From the NCBI GenBank assembly GCA_027574665.1, contig CM050666.1, forward strand, positions 9,672,001-9,736,000: a stretch of DNA of 64,000 nucleotides, written 5' to 3'. Under the pieces are notes generated by a model. The model was not told the origin of the DNA and did no database searches. It saw nothing but the letters and a program-made list of their open reading frames with translations. This DNA is from Rhynochetos jubatus (Eukaryota; Chordata; Aves; Eurypygiformes; Rhynochetidae). This document shows, one piece after another, positions 1 through 11,188 of the stretch (position 1 is its first letter; the number at the start of each line of letters is the position of its first letter). Position numbers and translations under genes: made by a program.

Positions 1-1409
1 ACAACCAGTCAGCTCCCGCCGATAATGGCGGTGTAAGTTAACTGCCTGGGATCACCACATAGCAGCTGTCAAGGGAAAAGGGGGGCAAAGACAAAGGCGT
101 ACATTTTTAACACGTTTCTAGCATTGCAACTAGCAGAAGTAGCGGTTTTACAGAAGCAGAACTATGTGGTTCACTGACCAACGATTTGAAATGGCTTCTC
201 TGCAGGAACTGCCATTTATCTGGATTGCTACTTCTTTTAAAGGGACTTTGGGACAGTGCTGTAAACATCTGCCAGACAGACAGATGTTATGCAGATAGAC
301 AAGAAAAATAGTTTGATCAAAACCCTCTAGGGTCTTGCTACCTGACAAAGTGAAGTTAATGTATTTGAAAATAGTAGTAAGAAGCATAAGTGTACTTGGA
401 GTAATAATCCTTCTCTTCACAGTCTGCTTGCCAAGTGATGCTACTACTTTACTTCTAGGTGTCTTACAGGCAAGCTGCCCTCTCCCCTTGTTTCAAGGCA
501 CTGGTTCTCCTCTTCAGAAAGATACTCGAGAGTTTACAAAACACATTCCCTATGAGTTCTGGATGGCAACCCCTATGCTACCTTGCCAAAGATGAGCAAG
601 TACCACCTTTAAACCTCTGAGTAACCTGAGAGATCATTTGACCATGGTCCCACTACAACTTTTCCTGGAAATATTTTCTATGATGATGTGCTAGCCAAGC
701 AGCCAGCCATGATCCCATGAAGTCACATCACTGCCATTCTTCTCAAGGACACCACACCAGTACAACAAGCAATACAAGTTAAAGTGCACTGCTCTCCCCT
801 CTGTATCCCCCCAAAAAAAGAGCCGCATGTCCCCCAGGAAGCAGATCCCTGGAGTCAGAGGATGCTGACCTCCAATCTCTGCCCCCACCAGAGTGGACCT
901 GTTAAAGGCAGGGCAATCTCTCAACTGTCATCAATGCTAAACAGGCAATTACTATGCTGATTGATTGATTACGTCTCTCTGTCTAAATTATATCAGGAGA
1001 GAGGCAAATCACTCCAAAAAAAAAAAAGAAAAATCACAAACTAACTTCAGGCAGAAGTGCAGAGAACGGTTTTTGCCAGTATGAGTAACAAGCAGGCAGA
1101 CTAGAGTCAGACTCACGCCCTGAGCAAACAGTCCCGAAAGCAGAACGATCCACAACCCTTCCGACCAGGGAAAGGCTGCACAGGGATTTGCAAATCAGCC
1201 ATAACCATGTCAGGCCATGACCTTTGGTGTGAAATTAACTGGAGGGGAAAAAAAGGAAGAAAAAAAGGTCTCCAGAGACTGAGGATCCCCAAATGAAGTC
1301 CGTCCATTCCGCGTACAGCACCACTCCAACAGCAACACCACACCGTCCCTCTCTTGGGTGCTTTCCTTTCCCTCTTTTCTTAGGTTCTCCACTTTGAACC
1401 AGCTGACCT
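1..1409. other. noncoding stretch, no gene recognised
   Basis: No open frame here has recognisable protein content. The longest frames are under 91 codons and overlap on both strands. The only simple-sequence landmark is an A-rich tract around 1015-1033. A purine-rich patch at about 1240-1270 lies just left of the CpG-enriched region. If the minus-strand promoter proposed at 1411-2110 is real, this stretch would be the first intron of that gene, but nothing in it shows that directly. Confidence 0.6.
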
Positions 1410-1410
1410 G

Positions 1411-2110
1411 AGTGTCCTTACTGTGCTTTTCCTTTCACGGACAAGTTCTTCGTCAGCGTCCCTCGTCTGCAGCTGACAGCTCGCAGATGGCTCGCAGGCA
1501 AAGGTGGTTTGAAACCGGCCCCACTCTGCAGAGCAGCAGGGCCTCCGCAGGGCCTCACAGGCCCACCCGGGACCCTACCAACTCCTACGGAAACGGCCCT
1601 ACAGGCCCCTGCGAGGGGCACCGAAGCTGCCTGGCTCTGTGGTTTCGGCCGCCCTGTGGCTCTACCTGCACTCCGCCATTTTAGGCCTCCATTTCTCAGC
1701 ACTGCTCCTTCTTCTCCCCTCCTGCAGGCACATCCACGCTCCAACTTTCATCCTCAAATAGTTTTTCCTCACAAACTTCCTATTCCATCCCAGCGGCAGC
1801 TCCGACTCACCTCTCGCTGGTCTCCTCACGCGTTTCCAAGACAAAGCGGGCAGGGCCACCGGAGGGCAGCGGGAGGGCTGAAGGGAGGGAACACGGCAGA
1901 AGCGAGGCCCGTTTGCTGGGGGTGGGGACCTGCGAGCTTCGGAGACAAGCTGATAGGGAGAGATGCAGGACAGGACAGGCGCTCAGCCTCTTTCCCTGGT
2001 CTGAACACAACACAGAGCCGTGGAAGGCCCATCAGGGAGGTTTCCTCAGGCTGGGGGCCGCTGGCCCCCACGGCTCCTCCCTAGCTAGGCCTGGCTAGGA
2101 GGGCTCAGCC
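1411..2110 (-). promoter_or_regulatory. GC/CpG-enriched patch, possible minus-strand promoter and first exon
   Basis: This stretch is visibly richer in GC and CpG than its AT-rich neighbours. At 1673-1682 the minus strand reads AAAATGGCGG, a YY1-type motif in the orientation usually found just downstream of vertebrate TATA-less transcription starts. Two minus-strand donor-like sites follow. One is AGAG|gtgagt with the GT at 1810-1809. The other is a weaker CACA|gtaagg with the GT at 1421-1420. A coherent model is a minus-strand start near 1690-1720 with a first exon ending at 1422, or an upstream start with a first exon ending at 1811. The gene would then run left, out of the window. Frames of 108-191 codons here occur on both strands and look like by-products of the base composition. 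No transcript evidence is visible. Confidence 0.3.
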
Positions 2111-5100
2111 CAGGCTTTTCCAACCACGTGAAACACGCTGGTGCTGCTAGGTGTCGCGGCCAAGCTAGCCAGGGCCCTCCACCACCACCAGACACAACCA
2201 CTGAAGAAAGCCTGCAGAGAGCCAGCCTTCAGCCTTTCTACTGATCCTTTCCTGCTTTCAGCAAACAGCTAAAGGGGCAATGACAAGGGGACAGGGTACC
2301 CCCTCCTCCCCTTCCCCAGCACATCCCTGGCACAAGACCCCACGACAACCCATGAGTTTTTGAACTGTATCCCACAGCAAGAATAAGCCTTCCGTTCTTA
2401 TTAAGGGCTCCCTCACTCACAGCAGGAAAGTCTATCACAGCTCCTTCACCACAGGGCACTGCCATCGCCGCTCGGCCCCTGGCCGCTCCGCGCCCATCCA
2501 GTGCCCGGGGACACTGCAGACAGTAATTAAGGCCAAGCTCCAACAGGAGTGGGGTTTTTTGGGGGGAAAAGCGAGCAGTGGATGAAGTCCAGCTGCCAAA
2601 ACTTAATTCCTTCTCACAGGATCAGGGCTGAAACGTTTGAAATAATTTCTTAACAAAAACAAAAGAGGCTGCTGAAAAGAATAACATTATGACAGCTGCT
2701 GGGAAAGTCACCAGTGGGTGAACACCAGTCCCCGCGCCGATCCCCGTCCCCACGCCACTGCTTACAGGAAGGAAGGGATTTTTATATCCTGAGCTGCAGT
2801 CTGCTCTTTTTATTTACTTTATCCTTTCTCTCAAAGCCACTCTGGCTGGAGCTCACTGCTCTCCTGTTTCCAGCCTTCACAAGGTGGAAAGGAGACGAAT
2901 TCAGCAGACCCTGCGCTACGGCTGCGTTTCAGCGGTGACGGTCCGGTGGCCAGAGGAGACAGGCATGGAGAAACCTGCTCCCCTCGCCTTGCATGGGCTC
3001 TGGCAGCAAACAGGAGACAGATGCTCAATTCACCTTAAAGTCCTGCTTCGTACATGGGATGTTTGGTTAGATCAGACAAACTTTGTGACATGAAGAAATC
3101 TTTCCTGCCCGGAAGATGTTATCAAGCAGAGGGTGTTTCTTCAGAAATCTCCACCCTCTTTTCCAGGCCAAAAGCTTTGCTGCTCTTACATTTTAGGATA
3201 AACTCACTTGCTATAAGCATACTCCTAAACAGAATTTCCTCACAGAAAAATGGCCTGTGCGGTCATTATAAGAAATCATACAGAGTTTCAGCTGAAATTA
3301 AGTTTAATTATGTATACTTAATGACAGGTATGTGCTTTTAAAACAACAGATGTTGCACAGATGTGGTTCAAGATAAAGATGACAAAAGTTCTCCAGGTTC
3401 TTCAAAAACTGTTCCTACGGAGCACCCCGGCACCCCACCGTCTGTCTTTACCCAGCTGTCAGTTAGATTTTGTTCCTTACCTATGTTTAGCAAACCTCCC
3501 TTGCCCACTACATACACACCCTCTTGTTTCTCTTCGGGTTTTTGGGAGGGTGGGAAATGTTTGGCTTTTAAACACAGAGGCAGCACTGAAAGATTTCCAG
3601 GAGAGAATTTCCCTCTCTGAGCTGCTTCTGCCTCACCACCACCCAGCTTGTGCGCAGAAAGCAGCAACGTCAGAAATCTCTGTCCTGCCTTGCATTTCCC
3701 TTTGGTCAAATGTTTTTCAGGAAGTAGTTGATGTGGCCTGCAGGATATGAAAACCAAGGTCAACCACATCAGTAAATGGCTGGTAAGAAAAGAAAATAAT
3801 AGGATGCCTGAAAGGGGGCCAAGAGAATTAATTTGAAGGGGAAGTTATTTAGGAAGAAGCTTTGCAAAATGGGAAAAACAGCACTATTGTGTTTCGCAAG
3901 ACCATTGTCAGAATCAAAGACACTGTGGCACTAAGATACACACTAACAAGGGAAATACACATTCCTAATAAACACATTTACATACTGTTGCATTCGATAA
4001 TTGCTTTTATTCTACAGTCACTGGCTACGTTTCCAGATCCTTTGATTTCTGTCCAACACAAAAACCTAGCTTGCCCTTGCTCATGAATTTTGGAAGCCAG
4101 CATGAAAATATTCCAGTATGCAGAATGGGAGCTTGTACAAATGTGCCAGCACAGAGTAGCTCTGTGTGATCTTACACGTTACGAACATAACGCTCGCATT
4201 TTTTTCACGCACAGGAGCACTGGGTCACTTTATTCTTTCTTCTCCTGTGACTGATGAAGAGGAGAAAATACTGAGGGAAAACTGCCTTAGGAGTTTGTAG
4301 TTTTAAGAAAGGATTTGAGAAAAGTTCCGACATTTTAACTCACATTTGGCAAGACGGAGCCTGATGGCAGTTCACAGCAGTGCTGAGCGGTGTCCTGGGA
4401 AAACACAGAGCCAACCGCCAGCAGGTGAAGAGGAGCATGAGGAGCACAAGGAGCACGTACCGGGGCTGTAACCCTCCTCACTTCGTTGTGAATCTCCTCT
4501 GCCTCCTCGCTGAGTCCCCTGTTCCCTGACTTGATCCATTAGCCAAGGGACCCACACTCTAACCCAGCAGCAGCTCTGGGCTATGTGCACTGTCTCTGCT
4601 CCACGCCACCCAGGCACTCCGGAGAGCGGGCAGTTCCATGCACGGAAGAGCATGCTGGAAGGTGTGTGGGATGGAGAGCCATTTCTGCTCAGTCTCCCAC
4701 CCCAACACAAGTCTCTCGCCAGACCCTGGCTGAAATTTGGCACCTTTGCCTCTTCGCACGCGGTACAGATGGCAGGATAGACGCGCCTGCTGGTGTGGTA
4801 AAGCTGTGCCAGTTCTCAGGAGGTGGCAGGGAGGGAAGGCTTTAGCAGGGAAGGGTCACCGAGATCAGTGCTCACTTCCCTGATCTCAGCCTCTGTTCCA
4901 GAGATTGCTGGAAAGATTAGGGAAGTGGGGTGGGGGGCGTCTCACTACTGGCTGCCACAATCCAAGTATCTAAAGGATGAGCCTCTTCCCCACAAATCAT
5001 GTGTCCTGCTTGATAATTTTTGTTTCCCTTCTCTCTGAACAGCTGCTTATCTACCACTCGTTTCCCTGTCCATTCCTGTTGATTTAATTAATGCTCCTCT

Positions 5101-5780
5101 CAATATTCTCCAAGGAAACTAATGGCTTTGTTGGTCACTGAAAGGTGCCAAGTAATTTGCATGACCATTTGCAGTTAAGATTCCTTAGAATATTGCTGTC
5201 AGCTCGCCTTGTTTTACAACAAATTAGTTAAGCACATGAAAATGTTCAGCTACCGGGATGCACAGTCTAAATGTGCCATCAGAAAGAGAGAATACCCTTC
5301 CGTCACTGTCTGCTTCTCCTCCAACGCCACTCGTACTGCATTCACCACAGTCTTGCACTGTACTCCTGCTCCACCAGAACCCCAGTAAGGCCACAGTACA
5401 GATGAATAGAAAAGCTTCACAGATTTTTTTTTTTCCCCCCTTTGTTTCGCCTCTCTAATGTCTGCCAGAGCCAAACAGAAAGACCAGGCTTTGGTTTTGA
5501 CTCAGATATTAAAAGTCCTCCAGAGACTGAAAATCATGCAAGGGAAAATTGGATTTTAAGGCATAATAAACATGTCTTCATGAGATACTAAAAACCTTTG
5601 CAAAATAAAAATAAATGTCCATGTAAACCGAACACCAGACATCGTATATCTCACCAGCTGTAGGCCTGCGTGCCCAGGAAAACACGTATGTAATGCTACA
5701 GCGGACAAGCCTGGGTTTTCAGGCAACGCAGTTGCTATTTGTGCCTCCAATCCCCAGCCCTTCTGGAAATAAAAATTAAA
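2111..5780. other. noncoding stretch, no gene recognised
   Basis: The only variation is compositional. Moderately GC-rich pockets lie at 2430-2520 and 2700-3000, possibly an outer shoulder of the CpG-enriched patch to the left. The rest is mixed or AT-rich. Frames of up to 133 codons at 3361-3769 occur in several phases and on both strands, with no domain I recognise. A short T-then-C run sits near 5422-5440. Confidence 0.55.
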
Positions 5781-5794
5781 CCTTCTCTCTCCCC

Positions 5795-5862
5795 ACTCCC
5801 ACACCTCAACAACTATTTCCAGTTCCTGTTCCCTCCCCTGTCTGTAAAATGAGGAAAATGAA
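5795..5862 (+). repeat. possible MIR SINE relic
   Basis: A short stretch resembles the 3' core of a mammalian-wide interspersed repeat. It has a pyrimidine-rich lead followed by CTGTCTGTAAAATGAGGAAA, close to the family's characteristic CATCTGTAAAATGGGG-type segment. Only this part is similar, so it may be chance. A RepeatMasker run with an amniote library would settle it. Confidence 0.35.
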
Positions 5863-6342
5863 ACCAAATCCTTAAAAAGTCTCAAAACCCAGAGACAAAA
5901 CACACAGTGTGAGACCCAGGCATTATCACACACAGAGAGCTGCTCATGGGCTCAAGGATTTTTTTGTGGCTATGGTCACATCTCGAAAGCAGTCTTCAGA
6001 GCCCCTTACGCAGCACGCACGCTGTGAATCCGTAAACTTTTTAGTGGCCATTTGCACATAAAGAAGCATGTTTTAAAAGTCCTCGAAGATCAAAGCACAT
6101 CAGAACCGAGCTGTAGATAAAAGGAAAGATAACACGGTGCAGAGATCCCTAGAGTCAACCCAGCAGTTTTCATGACATTTTAGTCACATCTTTATTCCTT
6201 TCTATCTCAAAAACCCAAAGGTCAATTTATTTAAATGGGTCAAAGATCAGCTGGAAAGTGAGGAAGACTAGAAGTAAATAGGGATTGACACACAATCACC
6301 TGAAAGATGTTTTTCAGACACAATCTTTTTTCCTGTTTTCAG

Positions 6343-6394
6343 CAAGCACACTGTACACTTGGGGAACAAAACACTATTTCAAATAATTACCCAG
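6343..6394 (+). other. candidate cryptic exon (52 nt)
   Basis: A good acceptor-like stretch, cttttttcctgttttcag, ends at 6342. A good donor, CCCAG|gtaggg, follows at 6395. The 52 nt between them is open in two of three frames. I recognise no protein. Pairs of this quality are expected by chance in tens of kilobases of noncoding DNA, so this is only a candidate alternative or lncRNA exon. Confidence 0.15.
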
Positions 6395-6493
6395 GTAGGG
6401 TTGTAGAAGTCAGCTCTGGTGCATTAGTGACCAGGTACTGCAAACGAACCCTGCTTGCTCTGTAAAATGGCTCACATGAAGGAGAACTCTTAC

Positions 6494-6591
6494 CTTGTAG
6501 GGGATCCAGAACATCCTTCTGATAAGCACAGAGTGATATACCAAATATCCAAGGCCATCATTCAGTAGAAATAGCTTCCAGCAAAGCAATT
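6494..6591 (-). other. candidate minus-strand exon ending at a strong donor
   Basis: Read on the minus strand, the segment ends at CTACAAG|gtaaga, a near-consensus 5' splice site with GT at 6493-6492. The frame ending exactly at the donor is open for 32 codons. Its last part reads GYLVYHSVLIRRMFWIPYK, a composition that would suit a membrane-proximal basic segment. The 3' splice site is weak: the best choices are AG at 6593-6592, or a better TTTCTGTAG slightly upstream that leaves two in-frame stops. No family is recognised. It faces the plus-strand candidate at 6343-6394. Confidence 0.18.
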
Positions 6592-7184
6592 CTCATCAAC
6601 TACAGAAATTACACCTAAACGTGCTAAATCTGACTACAGTCATTCAACTGTATAACTACATGCAAAGATGACACGTCATCATGTGCTGTGGTACCCTACA
6701 CGTGCTTAAAATTAGGTGCAGTTCTCTGCAGTTTAATCAAAAAGTAGATTAAAGTTGTTGCTTAACACTTAAAAGTATACCCGTAAGACACATTTGTGGC
6801 TTGATTTTGCCATCAAAATCGCTTTGCACCATTATATTTTAAAAGAATAATTGTGAAACAGAGGCTCGTATGAACTTTTATAACCTTTCCTGAGACAGCA
6901 GCCTTCTGACCCGGTGGCGGGACAGGGCTAGAGGTGTGGGCACTGCATAGGCAAAGGGGCAGGGGTGGGGTATCAGCCCTGGGCTGAAGCATTTCATGCC
7001 ATCTCTAAAGACACCAGGCAAAACAAAACCCCTTGCTGAAAAGCCCTTGCAAGAACAGGGTGTTCTCTCCCTCACAGAGACAGCTCATCCAAACCAAATT
7101 GTTCAGCCTTCACTTTTCCAAATCCTGAAGAGCGGTCAAAATCTGGAGCTGGACCATCATCAAGAGTGAAAAATGCTCCCTAGC

Positions 7185-7365
7185 TCATTAATGTACAACC
7201 CCACATTTAAATTCAACATTTTATGGACAGCTACAATCAGCCAGACAACATTACTTTGCATTAATCAAGCCACTGTTGACACTTGACAGCAGTGAACACA
7301 TGATTTGTCTAATTCGTTTTAACAGAGAATACTGTCAATTTACCAACATTATTTTATTAAGCTCT
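7185..7365. promoter_or_regulatory. candidate regulatory element (homeodomain/TALE site cluster)
   Basis: A compact AT-rich block carries repeated TAAT-type cores (CATTAATG, GCATTAATCAAG, CTAATTCG) and TTGACAG, a MEIS/TGIF-type half-site. It is unbroken by simple repeats or mobile elements. Such density is typical of developmental enhancers in bird gene deserts, but conservation cannot be measured here, so this is an inference from motif content only. Confidence 0.25.
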
Positions 7366-10300
7366 TCAGAAAATCCTGAAGTTCCTTAGAAGCCCAGACC
7401 TTCTGGTTCCTTAACAATTAACTTCGCTGCATTGTGAACGGAATAGTTACTTTAATCCAGTAAAACAGTGATAGACTCATCATGATTTGAAACACATTTG
7501 GCCAAGATACAAAAGAAAGCATCAAGGAAGGTCATACAAGGAAGCCAGAAACCGAATGGAGCCATCAGCTGAGGAAGGAGTGTTTAAGAACAACACTATT
7601 TTAACACCAGATGGCTTGTTTCGCCATTTTTAAAACTTTGACACGTTTTACAATTAGGGACCCAAGTTTCTGGAAAATTCCTCTTATAAAGATCAGCTTA
7701 CTAAAAGGCATCGCAGTTTGACCCCCTAAATAAAATACACGTGTTTACGCATCATCTGTCATGGCTACAATAATGGTGAGGACTTTAGAGAGCAGATACC
7801 TGGCAGTCTAGAGAAGAGCTATTTAAACGGGGCTGGGAAGGCCCCAGTAACAGCAGTAGGTGCTGCCTGTGCCATATATAGGCTCGTGAGGCTCGAGGCA
7901 GAGGCAGCAGGAGAGACCCCTGTGCAGTCTGCAGAACATAATCTGCTCTGTCAGCCATCCCCTGGCTATTAGCCACCTTGCATTTTGCTCTTTAATTGCA
8001 GTAAGTAATACGTCATTTTTACCAGATGGTCATTCATCGATGTCCCCAGAGCTTGCTTCGAGCACGTTTCACTTCCCTCTCAGCCTTCTCAAACTGGTAA
8101 GGTCTACCAGCAACCGTCCGATCCCTCCCAGCCCTTCCACAAATCCAAAGATGGGATGGAAAGATGGTAGAGAAAGCCTATCCCTTTCTGAGAGTACAAA
8201 AGCCATGTCATTACAGCAGTCATCGAAGTCTGCAGCACTAATTTTCAGTTTGTAATACTTCGAGTACTTCTAAAAGAGTCTGTAAAAGGTAACAACGAGC
8301 AACACAAGCCGATCACCAAGTCAGATTAAATTCCCTCCGCTGCGACTAGCACCTCGGTGGCTTCCTTTTGTTTGTTTAAGGGAACTCAGGAAGACAAGTT
8401 GAAAGTCACCATTCTATAGTAAAAGACATTTCAGGAGGGCAGGTATACAGCCCCATGGCAGAGACTACAACACATGAGCCATACGAACCCTTTTCCTCTC
8501 CCCTTGTTTTAAAGGTAAAGTGGATGAACACGCAGTGTTTCTCTTGGAAGTAGGACCAGTTGGCTCCAACTCTCCAAACATAAAATTACTGAGCTTGCTT
8601 GGGAAATCTATGCAAGTTATATTATTGCTCCAAATGCTAACAAGATGGCTGGGGTACTGCTAGCCAAGTGTGTGGGTCATGCGGCGCTTTTATTTGCTAA
8701 TGAACACTGAGGGTGGGTTGGCCCTGGGAACAAAAACCTGAGAAACATCATAACTTGGCTCAGGACATGCTCTCCGACAAATGCTGGGAATATGTATTGG
8801 AAATAATGTATCCTTAAAATCTGCCTGGAATAAAGCTTGCTGTCATACCCGCAGTTCAGGCAGAGTTTTTTCTCCCACTTACTGTCCCCTTTGAAAGTGG
8901 GGTACAGTTTGCATTTGCAAGCTCATTTAAGAGCTTACCCCCCAGCACACGTGCAAGCTGGGATCTCTGGAGCCCTCAGGAAGCAGGGGATGCAGCAGAC
9001 AAGCCAGGCTTTCTCCCGGGCAGGCGTCAGCTGCCACAGCAGCTAAATGGCTCTGGATTGAAACCTCCACCTTGCTGCCTGGGCTGGAGGCACAGCAATT
9101 CACCCCATCTCCGGCTGCCAGGTCTCCACGCCCGCACTGCTGAATTCACGCTTTCACCCTCCAGCTCCCTTCACCGTACCCTCCTCTCTTTCAACTTTTT
9201 GGTTAACTACAAAAGTTTGTTTAAACAAAGAGCCACTCTTGGCCTCAGAGATATTTTATCTTTTTTCCCATTCCCTTCCCTTCCCCTTTTCCCAGCAGCA
9301 ATAACGCTCACGTGCCGTGTTTGTTCCGCACGGAGGAACTTCCCTTTGCCCCTTTCCCAACCACGGCTCAAACCACAAGTTTTATGGTGCCCCTTGCACT
9401 GCAGCCGAGACTGGAGAAAGGAGGATCAAAGCAGCTGTGAATAAATAACGTTAATAATAATGGTGATGCTATGAACATTAATTATTAATACATTTCATTT
9501 CTAAACCACCGTGACAGTCTAGACCACCAGGCAAAAGATGAGGTACATCTGTTACACACCCTCTTCCCTGAAAGCGGCGTTAGAGGAGTTTGTGGATTTG
9601 AGAGGTTTGAACAGCATCAGCAGCAGAAAATGCCCCGCTTTAGATAAATTCAAAGGGTTAGCAGCGCAGCGGTCAGCGACCGGGTCGGCAGGTGGCATGG
9701 TGCAGAGTCCAGGGAGCAGCAGAGCTTCCTGCAAAGCGTGGGGTTGTTATGTGCTGTCTGAACCGACAGTCCAGTAGCTCTGTAAGAACTAAACTTCGGC
9801 TGGAGATGTTCCTAGCCAACTGTCATTCACAAATACGTGATTTTGCTGTTATGTTTTCAAGAGATACTTAAACTACGAGTGTTAACATTTCAGAGCTTTA
9901 AAATACTCCCGTAAGTAGAACGAGCATAAAGGTGACAAGAGGCAGGCAAGCACCGTGATGACACGATCGATAGTTTTCAGATCTCGCTGCTCTGCTGACA
10001 AGGTGCTAAACACAAGCACGTCTCAGCACCTTGGCAGACCCTGCACCAAGTTCCTGCTGTCTCCGCTGCACCCCTGCAACGCTGACCAGCTTTGCAGCAA
10101 AACCCAGAGCACCCGAGTGCACAGCCCACGCCGAGCTGGAAAGAAAACGGACCAAACCCAAGCAAGGGGCTTTCTGCCCCATTACTGGGCTCAGGATGTG
10201 CCCACCGCTGGCACCACAAACCGCAGGCAGGATCTGCGTGCCAGAAGCTCACCTTCCACTGCTGGCTTTCACCACTTCCGTCTGTCACAAATAATCACCA

Positions 10301-10596
10301 CGTGCACACAATTACAGACCCAAGGAAAAGTGCTATTTTGCATTTTTCCTTTCAGTGCCAGAAACTGCCTACTCCATTAGGTATTCCAGAACGAGGACTT
10401 AACGGCCCCGGGTTCTCCACAAGTAATATCTATTCTGGAAGGAAGGAAGCAACTCCATCCTTTCCATTACAGCCAGGACAGATCTGAGCTTCCAAGTCTC
10501 ATGCAGATGCTCCCAAGAGGGGGAAAAAAAAACCCCCAAACACACACCACACCAACAAGACACCTACATGGATATAGTGGAAAAATTACAATTCAT

Positions 10597-11188
10597 TACT
10601 TGAATTTGCATGGCAAGGATTTGGTAGTAGGGAGCTACAGGGGGTGGCTCTGGTGAGAAGCTGCTGGAAGCCTCCCCTGTGTCTGACAGAGCCAACGCCA
10701 GCCGGCTCCAACATGGAGCAAAATGTGGGAGAGAGAACCCTGCAAACCCCAAGGTCACTGGAGAAGGAGGGGCAGGAGGTGCTCGAGGCTCCAGAGCAGA
10801 GATTCCCCAGCAGCCCACGGCGCAGCCCATGGTGAAGTCGGTTGTGCCCTGCAGCCATGGAGGGTCATGGGGGAGCAGAGACTCCCCTGCAGCCCAGGGA
10901 GGACCCCACGCCGGAGCAGGGGGATGCCCAAAGGACGCTGTGACCTCATGGGCAGCCCACACTGGAGCAGGTTTATTGGCAGGACTTGTGACCCCTGGGG
11001 GATGCAGGCTGGAGAAGCTGCTCCTGCAGGATGACACTGTAGTGACAGTAACTGGTGAGTGATCTCCCCCTGTCCATATCTTGACCTACAAACTTTTTTT
11101 TGTATTTTCTCTGCCCTGCTCAGCTGAGGAGGGCAGTGACAGGGCAGCTTTGGTGGACACCTGCCCTCCAGCCAGGGCCAATCCATCA
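10597..11188 (+). mobile_element. solo LTR relic of an avian endogenous retrovirus
   Basis: From recollection of bird LTRs, this matches a family with three diagnostic parts. A 5' block runs through GGATTTGGTAGTAGGGAGCT. The middle repeats short GGAGCAG and CCCCACGC units. The 3' block around 11052-11188 reads GGTGAGTGATCTCCCCCTG and later CAGCTGAGGAGGG, and ends near GCCAGGGCCAATCCATCA. No gag, pol or env sequence flanks it, so it is a solo LTR. The left boundary is approximate and the 5' end seems truncated. The middle is shorter than I recall for relatives, with an apparent deletion near 11035. No clear target-site duplication was found. Frames of 90-157 codons inside it come from its GC-rich repeats and are not genes. 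Confidence 0.75.

Larger units (their letters stand above)
5863..10596. other. noncoding stretch with possible regulatory and cryptic-exon signals
   Basis: No coding gene is recognised. Subregions listed separately are the candidate exons at 6343-6394 and 6494-6591 and the homeodomain-site cluster at 7185-7365. At 9259-9293 there is a nearly pure pyrimidine tract of T and C runs, able in principle to form triplex DNA. At 10517-10560 a purine run passes into an A/C-rich tract that abuts the LTR relic to its right. ORFs of 128-141 codons at 9058-9444 and 9955-10487 overlap frames on the other strand and show no family features. Confidence 0.5.

Noticed and set aside
1509-2084. 191-codon plus-strand ORF
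   Set aside because: It lies in GC-rich DNA where stops are rare. Open frames occur there on both strands and the P/R/A-rich product shows no domain.
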